From: Flagellimonas okinawensis
Lineage (GTDB): Bacteria > Bacteroidota > Bacteroidia > Flavobacteriales > Flavobacteriaceae
Reading direction: 5' to 3'
DNA: 64,000 nt
NCBI RefSeq assembly: GCF_029194005.1
Contig: NZ_JARFVA010000002.1
Coordinates: forward strand, 372,001 to 436,000
Part shown: positions 16,733 to 26,450 of the stretch, one piece after another
Position numbering within the stretch: position 1 is the first letter of the stretch
Layout: each line of letters starts with the position of its first letter
Notes under the pieces: model-generated
Databases searched by the model: none
Told to the model about the DNA's origin: nothing
Seen by the model: only the letters and a program-made list of their open reading frames with translations
Made by a program: the position numbers and the translations under genes

Positions 16733-17391
16733 CCAAATCCGAAAGGGCAAGGTTGGTCCTCAATATGTTGATATTCTTGTCTGCATCCATGGCGATTTAT
16801 TTTGAATTGTATGGAGACAGGCATCTATATATGTTCTTAAAACCATTGACGACAATCTTGGTGATTACTTTATTGTTCGTTGTTCCCCAAAAGCGCTACA
16901 CTCCATTGGTCAGAACAGTGGTCTTAGGTTTAGTTTTCTGCTTATTAGGGGACATACTTTTGCTTTTTGAAGATTATTTTTTGTTGGGTCTTGTATCATT
17001 TTTATTGGCCCATATCCTATTCTCGGTTGCATTTATCAGGTATAAAGGGTTTTACAAGAACTGGATATCCTTTCTGGTGCTTTTTGGAATTGCCGGAGTA
17101 TTGTTTTTTTGGTTAAAACCTGGATTAGGGGATTTGCTGTTACCCGTTTCAGTTTATGTGCTGATCATAACATTTATGGCATGGCAAGGAGTTGGTCTGT
17201 ACCTACGTGATAGAAATAACGCACATGCTTGGATGGCCATGGCTGTATTGTTCTTTATGTTTTCGGATACACTATTGGCAATTACCAAATTCAAGACTCC
17301 CTTTTACCTTTCTGGCCCTTTGATCTTAGCTACGTATTGGATCAGTATTGCGTTTATTGCCAATGCAACTAGGAGTATAAACTTGTCGTAG
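16726..17391 (+). CDS. Lysoplasmalogenase-like YhhN-family membrane protein
   Basis: The 221-residue protein has about eight hydrophobic segments and the YhhN pattern, including LVFCLLGDILLLFE and FMFSDTLLAITKF with conserved Asp residues in the membrane. Characterised members hydrolyse lysoplasmalogens. The start overlaps the CYTH gene by 7 bases (16726-16732), so translation is probably coupled. Confidence 0.8.
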   Translation: MVAKSERARLVLNMLIFLSASMAIYFELYGDRHLYMFLKPLTTILVITLLFVVPQKRYTPLVRTVVLGLVFCLLGDILLLFEDYFLLGLVSFLLAHILFSVAFIRYKGFYKNWISFLVLFGIAGVLFFWLKPGLGDLLLPVSVYVLIITFMAWQGVGLYLRDRNNAHAWMAMAVLFFMFSDTLLAITKFKTPFYLSGPLILATYWISIAFIANATRSINLS

Positions 17392-17401
17392 ATCCGATAA
17401 C

Positions 17402-18697
17402 TCAATCCAACTTCTTGTCCAAGGACAAAACGGAATGCAATAATACATTGGCTCCATTCGCCATATCTTCTGCTGAGGTAAATTCTTTGGGTGAATGACT
17501 AATTCCTCCCTTACTTGGCACGAAGATCATACCTACCGGGGCAAATCGTGAAATATCCTGTGAGTCATGACCCGCACCACTTGGCATGTACTGATATGTG
17601 AGTCCTAAGGCTTGAGCTGATGACTCTATTTGCTTTTGGATGCCAGCATCAGTCAATGCTGGTTCGGAGGTAGTATCCAATGGCAAGAATTCTACGGATA
17701 CATTGGAGTTTTTAGCGATTTCTTCTGTTTTTTGTTTGATTGCCAGATAAACATTTTGAATGACCTCCGAAGAAAGGTCACGAATTTCCAAGCTTGCTGT
17801 CACTTTTCCAGGTATTACATTTGGGGCTCCAGGTTCGGCGGTTATACGCCCCACGGTGCCTACTTGACTTCCTTCAAAACTATTTGTGATTTCATTGACG
17901 GCGACAACAAACTTTGAAGCTGCCAGCAGCGCATCTTGCCTTGAATTCATAGGAGTGGTGCCCGCATGGTTGGCGAATCCCGTAAAAACAACATCCCACC
18001 ATTTAAGCCCAACAATTCCTTCGACTACTCCTATGTCCAGATTTTCTTTTTCAAGCTTGCCACCTTGTTCTATATGAAGTTCCAAGAACGCGGCCAGGCT
18101 TCCCGGTTCCCGTTTGGCTTTGATAAGGTTTGTGGTATCCCCACCGATTCTCATAATACCCTCTCCCATAGAATATCCGGTGGAATTGACTACCCCAAGT
18201 GCTGTTTTTCCCAAGTTTCCTGCCATGGCCCTGCTTCCCATTACACCGCCTTCTTCATTCGGGAAAATGATCACTTCAAGAGGATGGGAGGTTTCAATAT
18301 TGTTTTCGTTTAGGGTTTCTATAACTTCCAAAGCGGCCATAGAACCTACACACCCATCATAGTTGCCTCCATTTGGCACTCTATCAATATGGGAACCAAA
18401 AGCAATGGGTTTTTTGGATTTGTCCGTGCCCTGCCTTGTTCCGATAATGTTTCCTGCGGGATCGATCTTAACCTCCATAGCAAATCCTTGCAGGGTTTGT
18501 ATTACCCATTGCCGGGCTTCGATATCAGCATCACTAAAAGCTACCCGTTCCGTTTCACCATTTTCTTGCTTTCCAAATTCGGCAAGTTGGTAAATTCTAT
18601 CTTCAAGTCTGTCTTGGTTGATTTTGATCGTAAGGTCCTGGGCTGAGATATTTCCCAAGTATAAAATGAAGGCAATAAAAAAGAAAAGTTGTTTCAT
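17402..18697 (-). CDS. Exported M20-family amidohydrolase (carbamoylase/allantoate type)
   Basis: A signal peptide (about 19 residues, ending in NISAQ) sends this protein out of the cytoplasm. The metal-binding region FGSHIDRVPNGGNYDG (His103, Asp114), the FPNEEGG pair (Glu148, Glu149) and the HIEQGG motif are those of the hydantoinase/carbamoylase branch of family M20. That branch removes carbamoyl or ureido groups, as in N-carbamoyl amino acids, ureidoglycine or allantoate. The usual enzymes are cytoplasmic, so export is notable. It is third in a leftward set with an exported aminotransferase and a permease. Confidence 0.85.
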   Translation of the reverse strand: MKQLFFFIAFILYLGNISAQDLTIKINQDRLEDRIYQLAEFGKQENGETERVAFSDADIEARQWVIQTLQGFAMEVKIDPAGNIIGTRQGTDKSKKPIAFGSHIDRVPNGGNYDGCVGSMAALEVIETLNENNIETSHPLEVIIFPNEEGGVMGSRAMAGNLGKTALGVVNSTGYSMGEGIMRIGGDTTNLIKAKREPGSLAAFLELHIEQGGKLEKENLDIGVVEGIVGLKWWDVVFTGFANHAGTTPMNSRQDALLAASKFVVAVNEITNSFEGSQVGTVGRITAEPGAPNVIPGKVTASLEIRDLSSEVIQNVYLAIKQKTEEIAKNSNVSVEFLPLDTTSEPALTDAGIQKQIESSAQALGLTYQYMPSGAGHDSQDISRFAPVGMIFVPSKGGISHSPKEFTSAEDMANGANVLLHSVLSLDKKLD

Positions 18698-18750
18698 GGT
18701 TCCCTAGTTTTTTGAAATATAGGGATTTAGAAACAACTTTTCTTAGTTAT

Positions 18751-19890
18751 TTATGCTGCTTTTTCGGTAGCGGCCGATTTAATCTCATGGTCTATCAATT
18801 TTTGGCCAGACCACTTTTTTTTATTCACACCACTCAACAATGGTATTGTAAACCCAACGGCCAACAAGATCATTGCCATTAAAAAGATATTGACCGGGTT
18901 CACAAAAAAGGAACCGCTGTTCAATGTGGCCAAAATCAGCATCGTGGATAATGGGAAGGACAATGCTAAAATGGCTACACCAAAGTCACTGCTAAATGTT
19001 TTCTTCTTTGCTTTTTTATCCATCTCCATACTGTCCACAGCGGCAATGTGAGCATAGGGCCAAAAGCTGCAAGCACTCAAACCAAAGGCCAAGGTCAATA
19101 ATATTTCATTTTTGGCCTCTATACCGCTAATGGTCACGAAAAGCCCGGAAATGAGCAATACCAGTCCTGCACGGGTACTCAACAGGGAAAAAATCTGAAA
19201 GAATTGTTTCCTTTTGATTTTTACCGCCAATCCTATAAAAAGTAGGACCAAAGGGGTCATGATCAGACTTAACTTTTCCAAGGTCTCGCTCATAAAAAAT
19301 GGTAGCGAGTCCATACTTAAACCAAAAGCTAGTAAAGCGAGTGCAGCGGCAATAAAAACATTGACCGGCTCTGAAATCATGGCTTTGATCAACGGTTTTA
19401 ATTTGGCACTCCCGTTGCGCTTTTCATTGGTCTGTAAACTATAATGCCAGTTCATGGCCACCAAATACAAAAAGAAAAGTACGAACACTTTGTTTCCCAA
19501 ATCGGACATGGCCGCCTTGGCAAGGTATTCATCACCTAAAAATTCCAAAATAAATGGAAATGACGATAACCCTGGCGCCAATGAAGGCACCAATAATTTT
19601 GCAGTCCTATATTCCGAAGTTCCTTTGCCTATGCCCATAAGGGGCAAAATAAGAGGCATGGCAAAAAACAAAAGAAGGTTAAGTCCAAGGGCCAGTATAG
19701 GCAATATTAATAGATGCAATTCTACCTTAATGCCGAGCAACGCGATAAATATGGTTGCTGGCAACGCTAGGTTAAGAATTACCTTTTTTATTCCAGTAAT
19801 CTCTTCTTTGGACTTGAACTTTACTTTAAGTAAAACCCCAATGAAGATGAAAAAAAGAAATACGATGGTCTTTTGTATGCCTACATCCAC
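18751..19890 (-). CDS. AEC-type (auxin efflux carrier-like) permease
   Basis: About ten hydrophobic segments fill 379 residues. The N-terminal IKKVILNLALPATIFIALLG matches the AEC family segment with a conserved Pro, and the broken symmetry of two five-helix halves is apparent. AEC transporters move organic anions or amino-acid-derived compounds. The start is a GTG that shares one base with the stop codon of the aminotransferase gene (TAGTG), indicating coupling. A C-terminal polar tail of about 20 residues would be cytoplasmic. The family call is moderate; the substrate is unknown. Confidence 0.6.
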   Translation of the reverse strand: MDVGIQKTIVFLFFIFIGVLLKVKFKSKEEITGIKKVILNLALPATIFIALLGIKVELHLLILPILALGLNLLLFFAMPLILPLMGIGKGTSEYRTAKLLVPSLAPGLSSFPFILEFLGDEYLAKAAMSDLGNKVFVLFFLYLVAMNWHYSLQTNEKRNGSAKLKPLIKAMISEPVNVFIAAALALLAFGLSMDSLPFFMSETLEKLSLIMTPLVLLFIGLAVKIKRKQFFQIFSLLSTRAGLVLLISGLFVTISGIEAKNEILLTLAFGLSACSFWPYAHIAAVDSMEMDKKAKKKTFSSDFGVAILALSFPLSTMLILATLNSGSFFVNPVNIFLMAMILLAVGFTIPLLSGVNKKKWSGQKLIDHEIKSAATEKAA

Positions 19891-21089
19891 TATACCAACA
19901 CTTTATTGAGTGCGGCGGTAAATGTTTTCATTTCGTCCATGGTTCCCATACTAACTCGGCACCAGTTTTGGTCCATAAATTGGAAAGCACGAACCCCCAC
20001 CTTTAACTCTGTCATTTGCTCTAAGAATGCTCTACCCTCCATTTCAATTGGGAAAATGATAAAACTTGTGGAAGAGGGAACATATGAGGTTATGCCCAAT
20101 TTTTCCAAGCTTTGGTACACATAGTCCCTACATTCTGCATTCAGGGTACGTGATTTTTCAATGAACTCGGCATCATCCATTGCTGCCATTGCTGCATATA
20201 CAGAAGGCAATGTGATTCCCATACCACCTCTGGTTATTTTTTGAAGTCTGCCCAATGTTTCTTCCAATGCTACAATATAACCAACTCTTAAACCGGCCAT
20301 ACCGTGTATTTTGGAAAATGTTCTTGCGATGATCACATCTTTTCCTTCATTGATAAGGGAAACCATACTTTTTTTGGCGCCTTCATCCAAGAACCATAAA
20401 TAGGCTTCATCCACGAATACGGGTACTTTTTCCGAAACACGGGAACAGAAATCCACTAATTCTTCGTGGTCCGTCATAGAACCTGTCGGGTTGTTGGGGT
20501 TACAGATATAAACCAACTTTGTTTCATCGTCAATGGCGTCTTCCATTGCCTTTAGGTCGTGTGACCAATCATCTTTTAGTGGAACAGGTTTCCAAGTAGC
20601 GCCTACAGATTCTGCAACTCTAATTAACGACATATAGGCAGGGTCTGCAGAAACCACATTTCCACCGTTCATAAAGAAAACCATGGCTGTTTTTTCCAAT
20701 AAATCGGAGGAGCCTGGTCCCATCATAATATTTTTGCTCTCAACACCTTCAAAATCGGCAATCTTATCTACTAGCTGAAAAAGTTCTTTCCATGCATATC
20801 TATTTCCTCCCGATGCTGAATTTTTAAAGGCTTCCAATGCCATTGGAGAAGGACCGTATGGGTTCTCGTTTGCATTTAGTTTGGCCGCCAATTCAGGGAG
20901 GGCTGCTTCAGGTTTAGGTAAATATTCCTTAAAGAAGGGGCTGTAAACGGCATTGCCTTCGGCATCCAAGGTTAATGGAGCTTTAGGTGTTTCGGCCAAT
21001 CCTATGTAGGGCAAAGCCATTGCACCACCGGCAGTGAGCACACTTTTTCTTATCCAATCGCGTCTGTTGATGTTAGTTGTAGTTCCCAT
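19890..21089 (-). CDS. PLP aminotransferase (class I/II, HisC-like) with Tat-type signal
   Basis: Residues 1-33 hold a twin-arginine motif (NRRDWIRKS) followed by a hydrophobic stretch and an Ala-rich cleavage region, as in Tat signal peptides. Tat export would fit a protein that binds its cofactor before crossing the membrane. The aminotransferase fold shows CNPNNPTG (residues 196-203), Asp227 in VDEAY and the PLP lysine Lys260 in RTFSKIHGMAG. It resembles histidinol-phosphate aminotransferases, but the neighbourhood has no histidine genes. It is first in a leftward set with the AEC permease and M20 hydrolase. Confidence 0.85.
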   Translation of the reverse strand: MGTTTNINRRDWIRKSVLTAGGAMALPYIGLAETPKAPLTLDAEGNAVYSPFFKEYLPKPEAALPELAAKLNANENPYGPSPMALEAFKNSASGGNRYAWKELFQLVDKIADFEGVESKNIMMGPGSSDLLEKTAMVFFMNGGNVVSADPAYMSLIRVAESVGATWKPVPLKDDWSHDLKAMEDAIDDETKLVYICNPNNPTGSMTDHEELVDFCSRVSEKVPVFVDEAYLWFLDEGAKKSMVSLINEGKDVIIARTFSKIHGMAGLRVGYIVALEETLGRLQKITRGGMGITLPSVYAAMAAMDDAEFIEKSRTLNAECRDYVYQSLEKLGITSYVPSSTSFIIFPIEMEGRAFLEQMTELKVGVRAFQFMDQNWCRVSMGTMDEMKTFTAALNKVLV

Positions 21090-21229
21090 TGGTTTTTAGT
21101 TTTTATGAAGAATTTAAAAATACGCGATCAATTCCCTAAAAACAACACTAAAAACGTAAAAATCAAGGGTTTAAAGAAGAATATATTAAAATTGAGGTAG
21201 TTTCTTTAAAAAATTGTTAGTTAAAGGGA

Positions 21230-21835
21230 CTACTGTAAGGGGCTTTTTTGAAGATATGACAACGTAAGGATGCCCCTTAGATTATTGATAATGATGTGTT
21301 CCAATAATTCATGAATGCTATAATCATCAAATAAATTGGGCTTGGAATAAACGATTTCTTCCATTCTGGACAAAAAGAGCACACAGACCAACTCTACATT
21401 AACATTTTTGCGCACCTGTCCCAACTTTTGGGCTTTTAGCAGTAGTGGGCAAACCATATTCCAAACAATATCTTCTTTTAATTGGGAATATTGCTGATAA
21501 GCTTTGGGGTAGTATTTATTGAGTCCGTGTAAAAATGAAGGGTTGATTTCCTGAAAGGTCATCAACCCTTGCTTATAAATATATATAACAGTGGTAAGAG
21601 GCTGCTCTTCATTGGGATTTTCGAGGATATATTTATTGATGTCCGCAAGGATTTTGTCAAAATAATAGGTTAAACTTTCCCGCACCAATACTTCCTTGCT
21701 GCCAAAATACCTGTAGAGTGTTTTTTTGGAAATTCCCAGATTTGAGGCCAATTCGTCCATGGAGAACCTTTTACTTCCGAATTTGGTAAAGTTCTCTATG
21801 GCATAGACCAAAATATCCTTCCTATCCTCTACCAT
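21230..21835 (-). CDS. TetR/AcrR-family regulator at the tail of the efflux operon
   Basis: The helix-turn-helix is in the first 50 residues (LASNLGISKKTLYRYFGSKE). The remainder is helical and would sense an effector. I use the ATG at 21835, five bases after the stop of the outer-membrane channel gene; a GTG 18 bases upstream would overlap that gene. It is the last gene of the RND efflux operon and may regulate it, together with the MarR/GbsR-type protein at its head. Confidence 0.88.
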   Translation of the reverse strand: MVEDRKDILVYAIENFTKFGSKRFSMDELASNLGISKKTLYRYFGSKEVLVRESLTYYFDKILADINKYILENPNEEQPLTTVIYIYKQGLMTFQEINPSFLHGLNKYYPKAYQQYSQLKEDIVWNMVCPLLLKAQKLGQVRKNVNVELVCVLFLSRMEEIVYSKPNLFDDYSIHELLEHIIINNLRGILTLSYLQKSPLQ

Positions 21836-21839
21836 TGTT

Positions 21840-23240
21840 TTATTTCCAGCCACCTCCTAATGCCCTGTACAATTCCACGATGGAGTTTAATTGTGCATAT
21901 CGGGTATCCACATAGTTGAGTTCAGAGTTCAATGCATTTTGACGAGCCGTTAGCACTTCCAAATAATTGGCCAAACCATTGTTCAGCAATTCTTCGGAAT
22001 AGTCTTCTGCCTTTGAATAAGCGTCTAGTTCTTTGGAGCGAGCTTCCAATTTTTGGGTCTCTGCTTCGTAGGTATAAAGTGCATCGCTAACTTCTCTTCC
22101 AGCTGTAAGTAAGGCCTGTTTGTAAGTCAATAAAGCTTGTTCTTGCTGAGCTTTTGCCACTTCCATTTGTGTTCGGAGCCGCCTGCCATTAAATATGGGC
22201 TGTGTTAACGACCCCACCAAATTGGAGAATAGGGAACTGGCGTCTAGCCAATTGTCAAACTCCAGACTTTGAAAGCCTCCAGATGCCGACAAACTCAATG
22301 ATGGATACATACTGCTTTTGGCTACATTGGTCAATTCAAATGCATTGATAAGCCCATATTCTGCCTGCATTAAATCAGGTCTATTGGCCAACAATAAATA
22401 AGGCACACCGGTGCTCAACTCTGTTTCAATGGATTGATTGTCCAAACTACCTCTTTGAATCTTTTGTGGAGCTTCGCCCAACAAAATACTAAAGGCATTT
22501 TCCAATAATTTGATATTGTTCTCAAGGTCGATCACAATAATTTCCGTGGTATGCATTTGGGCCTCCGTTTGCTTTACGGCAACTTCTGTGACCTGTCCCG
22601 CTTCCTTTAGGGCAATGGTGGTTTCCAAACTAGTTTTCCTAGATTCCAATGTTTTACGGGCAACTTCCAATTGCTTGTCCAAGGCCATCAATTGATAGTA
22701 AGTGCTGGCCAAACTGGCGATCAAATTGGTTTTAACAGCTTGGTGAGCCGAAACACTCTGTAGATAAGAAGCACTAAAGGCTCTCTTATTGCTCCTTATT
22801 TTTCCCCAAACATCTGCCTCCCAAGAAAGAGCACCGGATAGTTCATATTGTTCCAATGCACTGGTAAAAAAGCTACCGAACTGACTGTTCCGTGAGTTTT
22901 TGGTCCTTGTGAAACTAGCTGTACCGGAGAGTGTAGGATAATACCCGGCTTTCCCTTGTTTTACATATGCTTCTGCGGCCACAACATTCTGCAGTGCAAT
23001 TCGTATGTCGAGGTTGTTCGCCAATGCATTGTCGATATATTGCTTTAGCTGGTCATCGTTAAAAAGGTCTCTCCAAGATACGTCTGCCATGGAAACACTG
23101 TCCTGTGGTAGATTATCGGTACGGTAGAGATTTTCTGTCTCTATTTCTGGTCTTGAGTAATTTTTGGCCACAAAGCATGATTGCAATAATAGTGGTGCTG
23201 TAAATACCAAGAGCAGTTTATATGTTGATTTTATTTTCAT
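21840..23240 (-). CDS. Outer-membrane efflux channel lipoprotein (NodT/TolC type)
   Basis: This is the outer-membrane exit duct of a tripartite RND pump. It has a lipoprotein signal with lipobox LLLQSC (Cys22) and two copies of the outer-membrane efflux repeat, with long coiled-coil helices. I chose the ATG at 23240, which places the signal peptide at the N-terminus (466 residues); the frame upstream of it overlaps the RND gene and has no signal features. It follows the RND gene after 31 bases. Confidence 0.93.
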   Translation of the reverse strand: MKIKSTYKLLLVFTAPLLLQSCFVAKNYSRPEIETENLYRTDNLPQDSVSMADVSWRDLFNDDQLKQYIDNALANNLDIRIALQNVVAAEAYVKQGKAGYYPTLSGTASFTRTKNSRNSQFGSFFTSALEQYELSGALSWEADVWGKIRSNKRAFSASYLQSVSAHQAVKTNLIASLASTYYQLMALDKQLEVARKTLESRKTSLETTIALKEAGQVTEVAVKQTEAQMHTTEIIVIDLENNIKLLENAFSILLGEAPQKIQRGSLDNQSIETELSTGVPYLLLANRPDLMQAEYGLINAFELTNVAKSSMYPSLSLSASGGFQSLEFDNWLDASSLFSNLVGSLTQPIFNGRRLRTQMEVAKAQQEQALLTYKQALLTAGREVSDALYTYEAETQKLEARSKELDAYSKAEDYSEELLNNGLANYLEVLTARQNALNSELNYVDTRYAQLNSIVELYRALGGGWK

Positions 23241-23271
23241 GAATGATATACTTTGTTTGATCAAAGAATAA

Positions 23272-26200
23272 TTAAGCTTTGTTGGTATGTTGAATTTCTT
23301 CCGGTTTTCCGGTAAATCTTTCTTGCAATGCTTGGAAAACCACAAAAAGTACTGGGATAATGAACACACCCAAAATAGTACCCACAAGCATACCTCCAAC
23401 GGCACTTACACCAATGGAGCGGTTTCCGATAGCCCCAATACCAGATGAAAGTGCTAATGGCAATAGACCAAAAATGAAGGCGAAAGATGTCATCAAAATA
23501 GGACGTAACCTTGCACGTGCACCATCGGCAGCAGCATCGAAAAGAGATAACCCTGCTTTACGTCTTTGTAGGGCAAATTCCACGATCAAGATTGCGTTTT
23601 TCGCCAATAGACCGATCAACATGATCAGGGCAATTTGGAAGTAGATGTTGTTTTCCAGTCCTGCGATGTTGATGAACAATATGGCTCCCGCGATACCGAA
23701 GGGCAGCGATAACAAAATCGAAAGTGGCAAAATGTAACTTTCGTACTGTGCGCTCAACAAGAAATAAACAAACACCAAACTCAATATAAAGATGATGATG
23801 GTTTGCGAACCTGCGTTACTTTCTTCCCGTGTCAGCCCTGAATAATCGTAGGTATATGAAGTAGGAAGTACTTGCGCCGCAACCTCTTCTATTGCCGTTA
23901 TGGCATCACCTGTGGAGTATCCCGGATTTGGAACCCCTGTGATACTTACCGCACTCAAAAGGTTGAAACGGGATACCACCTCAGGGCCGTAAATCTTGTT
24001 GAGGTCCACAAATTGACTTACTGCAACGGACTCGCCATCTGCATTTCTCACAAATATGTGGTTCAGGGATTTTTCATTGGCACGATCTTCGGGCTTGGCT
24101 TGGATCATTACACGATACTGTTTACCAAACTTGTTGAAATCTGTTGCGTAGATTCCTCCAAAATACCCTTGCAGCGCATTGAATATATCAGTTGCCGATA
24201 ATCCGGCCATTTTCACTTTTTCCATATCGATATCCAAATCGTACTGAGGGAAACCAGGGTCGAACTGGGAGATCGCATATTGAATTTCAGGACGGGCATT
24301 AAGTGCTCCCAAAAACTGATTCTTAATATCGTTTATGGAATTCCAATCTTCACCTGTTTTACTTTGTAGCTGTACTTCAAAACCTGAACTGGTACCAAAA
24401 CCTTGAATACTGGGAGGTGTAAAGTAGATGATCTGTGCATCGTTAAAGCCAGCAGTTGTGGCATATAATTTCTGCATAGTGGCATTTACGGACAATGAAT
24501 CCGCATCCCTCTCGCTCCAATCCTTCAACTTCATAATGGAGAAGGCATAGGAACCTGCACTTACACGGTTGAGCAAACTGAAACCAGCCACACTCATCCT
24601 AGCATCGATTATATCCATGGATTCGTAGATGGAATCCAGCTTCATAATGGTCTCCTCAGTTTTTTCGATAGTGGTCCCAGGGGGCATGCTCACGTTGGCA
24701 AAGATCATTCCACGGTCTTCATCGGGAACAAACCCGGATGGAGTGGACTTGAACAAAAAGGCTGCCAATGCACCAAAGGTCAATAGAAGAATGAGGGTAA
24801 TCCATTTTCTTTTTACCAAGGTGCCAATGGTATTGGTATATTTATTCGTCATGGCCGTAAAGCCAACGTTAAAGGCTTTAAAAAATCTTGCCAATAAATT
24901 GGTCTTTTTGCCTTTTTCGTGGTCATGCGGCTTCAGGAAAAGTGCTGCCAAAGCAGGACTCAACGTTAGGGCGTTAATGGCCGAAATTAAAATGGCAACG
25001 GCCAATGTAATACCAAATTGCTGGTAGAACACCCCAGAAGATCCTTGTATAAAGGATACGGGAATAAACACCGCCGACATTACCAAGGTAATGGAGATGA
25101 TGGCCCCTGAAATTTCACTCATTGCATTTTTGGTAGCCGTTTTAGCGGATTCTGCACCTTCTTCCAACTTCGCATGGACCGCTTCAACTACCACGATCGC
25201 ATCATCCACCACAATACCAATGGCCAAGATCATGGCGAAAAGTGTTAACATGTTTATGGAATATCCGAAGAGCTGAAGGAAAAAGAACGTACCCACAATG
25301 GCAACAGGCACGGCAATGGCCGGAATCAATGTTGACCTGAAATCCTGCAGGAACAGGAACACTACGATGAATACCAAGATAAAGGCCTCGATCAAAGTTT
25401 GTACCACATGATCAATGGAGGCATCCAGGAAATCTTTGGAGTTGAAAGGAATCACATAATCAAAACCTTTGGGGAATTCTGCCTTTGATTCCTCCAAAAT
25501 GGTTTCAATTTGGTCGATAATCTCCTTGGAGTTCGAACCGGATGTCTGGTACACACCGACAGCAACACCGGGATTACCCATACCTGAGTTTTTCCTCACG
25601 TAACTTTGAGCTCCCAATTCAATGTCCGCGACATCTTTTAAACGAAGAAAGCCACCATCATCTGTTGTTCTAAGAATGATGTTTTCGTATTCGGCCACTT
25701 CGGAAAGTCGACCTTTGTACTTCATTACATACTCAAAAATACCATCGGCGTTTTCGCCAATTTTACCAGTTGCGGCTTCGGTATTTTGTTCGCGCAATGC
25801 AGCTTGGATATCGGCGGGCACCAAATTATAGGCGGCCATTTTATCCGGAGAGATCCAGATACGCATCGAGTAATCCTTTGCACCAAATACATTTACGTTA
25901 CCAACCCCTTTAATTCGCTGTAGTTGCGGTACCAGGTTGATCTTGGCATAGTTCTCTACAAATGTGGCATCGTAATCCTCATTTTTTGAGAAAATTGAAA
26001 AGAACAGCAAAGCACTGTTTTGTGCTTTTTGTGTGGTCACCCCGGTATTGATTACCTCTTGGGGCAATAGACTGTTTGCTCTTGCCACACGGTTTTGTAC
26101 GTTGACCGCTGCGATATCGGGGTCGACCCCCAATTCAAAAAATACGCTGATGTTGGCTGCACCATCGTTACTGGCAGAGGAGGTCATGTAGGTCATTCCC

Positions 26201-26418
26201 TCCACGCCATTTATTTGCTCTTCTAATGGGATTACCACACTTTTAAGTACGGTCTCTGCGTTGGCACCAGTATAGTTTGCCGTTACCTGAACCGTAGGAG
26301 GGGCAATCTCCGGATATTGTTCTACGGGCAATGTACTTAATCCCAGTATACCCAAAATCACGATGATAACGGATATTACTGTGGATAGTACAGGACGATC
26401 TATAAATTTTTGGAACAT
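23272..26418 (-). CDS. RND multidrug efflux transporter (HAE1/AcrB type)
   Basis: The 1048-residue inner-membrane pump drives drug export with proton flux. Residues 1-30 start with FIDRPVLSTVISVIIVILG, and the transmembrane segment MILAIGIVVDDAIVVVEAV carries the two neighbouring Asp of the proton relay. The two large periplasmic loops and twelve membrane helices expected for HAE1 are present. It is flanked by its adaptor gene upstream and its outer-membrane channel gene downstream. Confidence 0.96.
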   Translation of the reverse strand: MFQKFIDRPVLSTVISVIIVILGILGLSTLPVEQYPEIAPPTVQVTANYTGANAETVLKSVVIPLEEQINGVEGMTYMTSSASNDGAANISVFFELGVDPDIAAVNVQNRVARANSLLPQEVINTGVTTQKAQNSALLFFSIFSKNEDYDATFVENYAKINLVPQLQRIKGVGNVNVFGAKDYSMRIWISPDKMAAYNLVPADIQAALREQNTEAATGKIGENADGIFEYVMKYKGRLSEVAEYENIILRTTDDGGFLRLKDVADIELGAQSYVRKNSGMGNPGVAVGVYQTSGSNSKEIIDQIETILEESKAEFPKGFDYVIPFNSKDFLDASIDHVVQTLIEAFILVFIVVFLFLQDFRSTLIPAIAVPVAIVGTFFFLQLFGYSINMLTLFAMILAIGIVVDDAIVVVEAVHAKLEEGAESAKTATKNAMSEISGAIISITLVMSAVFIPVSFIQGSSGVFYQQFGITLAVAILISAINALTLSPALAALFLKPHDHEKGKKTNLLARFFKAFNVGFTAMTNKYTNTIGTLVKRKWITLILLLTFGALAAFLFKSTPSGFVPDEDRGMIFANVSMPPGTTIEKTEETIMKLDSIYESMDIIDARMSVAGFSLLNRVSAGSYAFSIMKLKDWSERDADSLSVNATMQKLYATTAGFNDAQIIYFTPPSIQGFGTSSGFEVQLQSKTGEDWNSINDIKNQFLGALNARPEIQYAISQFDPGFPQYDLDIDMEKVKMAGLSATDIFNALQGYFGGIYATDFNKFGKQYRVMIQAKPEDRANEKSLNHIFVRNADGESVAVSQFVDLNKIYGPEVVSRFNLLSAVSITGVPNPGYSTGDAITAIEEVAAQVLPTSYTYDYSGLTREESNAGSQTIIIFILSLVFVYFLLSAQYESYILPLSILLSLPFGIAGAILFINIAGLENNIYFQIALIMLIGLLAKNAILIVEFALQRRKAGLSLFDAAADGARARLRPILMTSFAFIFGLLPLALSSGIGAIGNRSIGVSAVGGMLVGTILGVFIIPVLFVVFQALQERFTGKPEEIQHTNKA

Positions 26419-26450
26419 ATATAATTTGTTCTAAGTATGATTGATTGCAA

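Noticed and set aside
21090..21229. Possible promoter of the aminotransferase set (TTG, 20 nt, TATTTTTA on the minus strand)
   Set aside because: The -7 match is imperfect and the region is very A/T-rich, so chance matches are likely.
23241..23405. Upstream extension of the outer-membrane channel gene
   Set aside because: It would put 55 residues ahead of a clear lipoprotein signal and overlap the RND gene.
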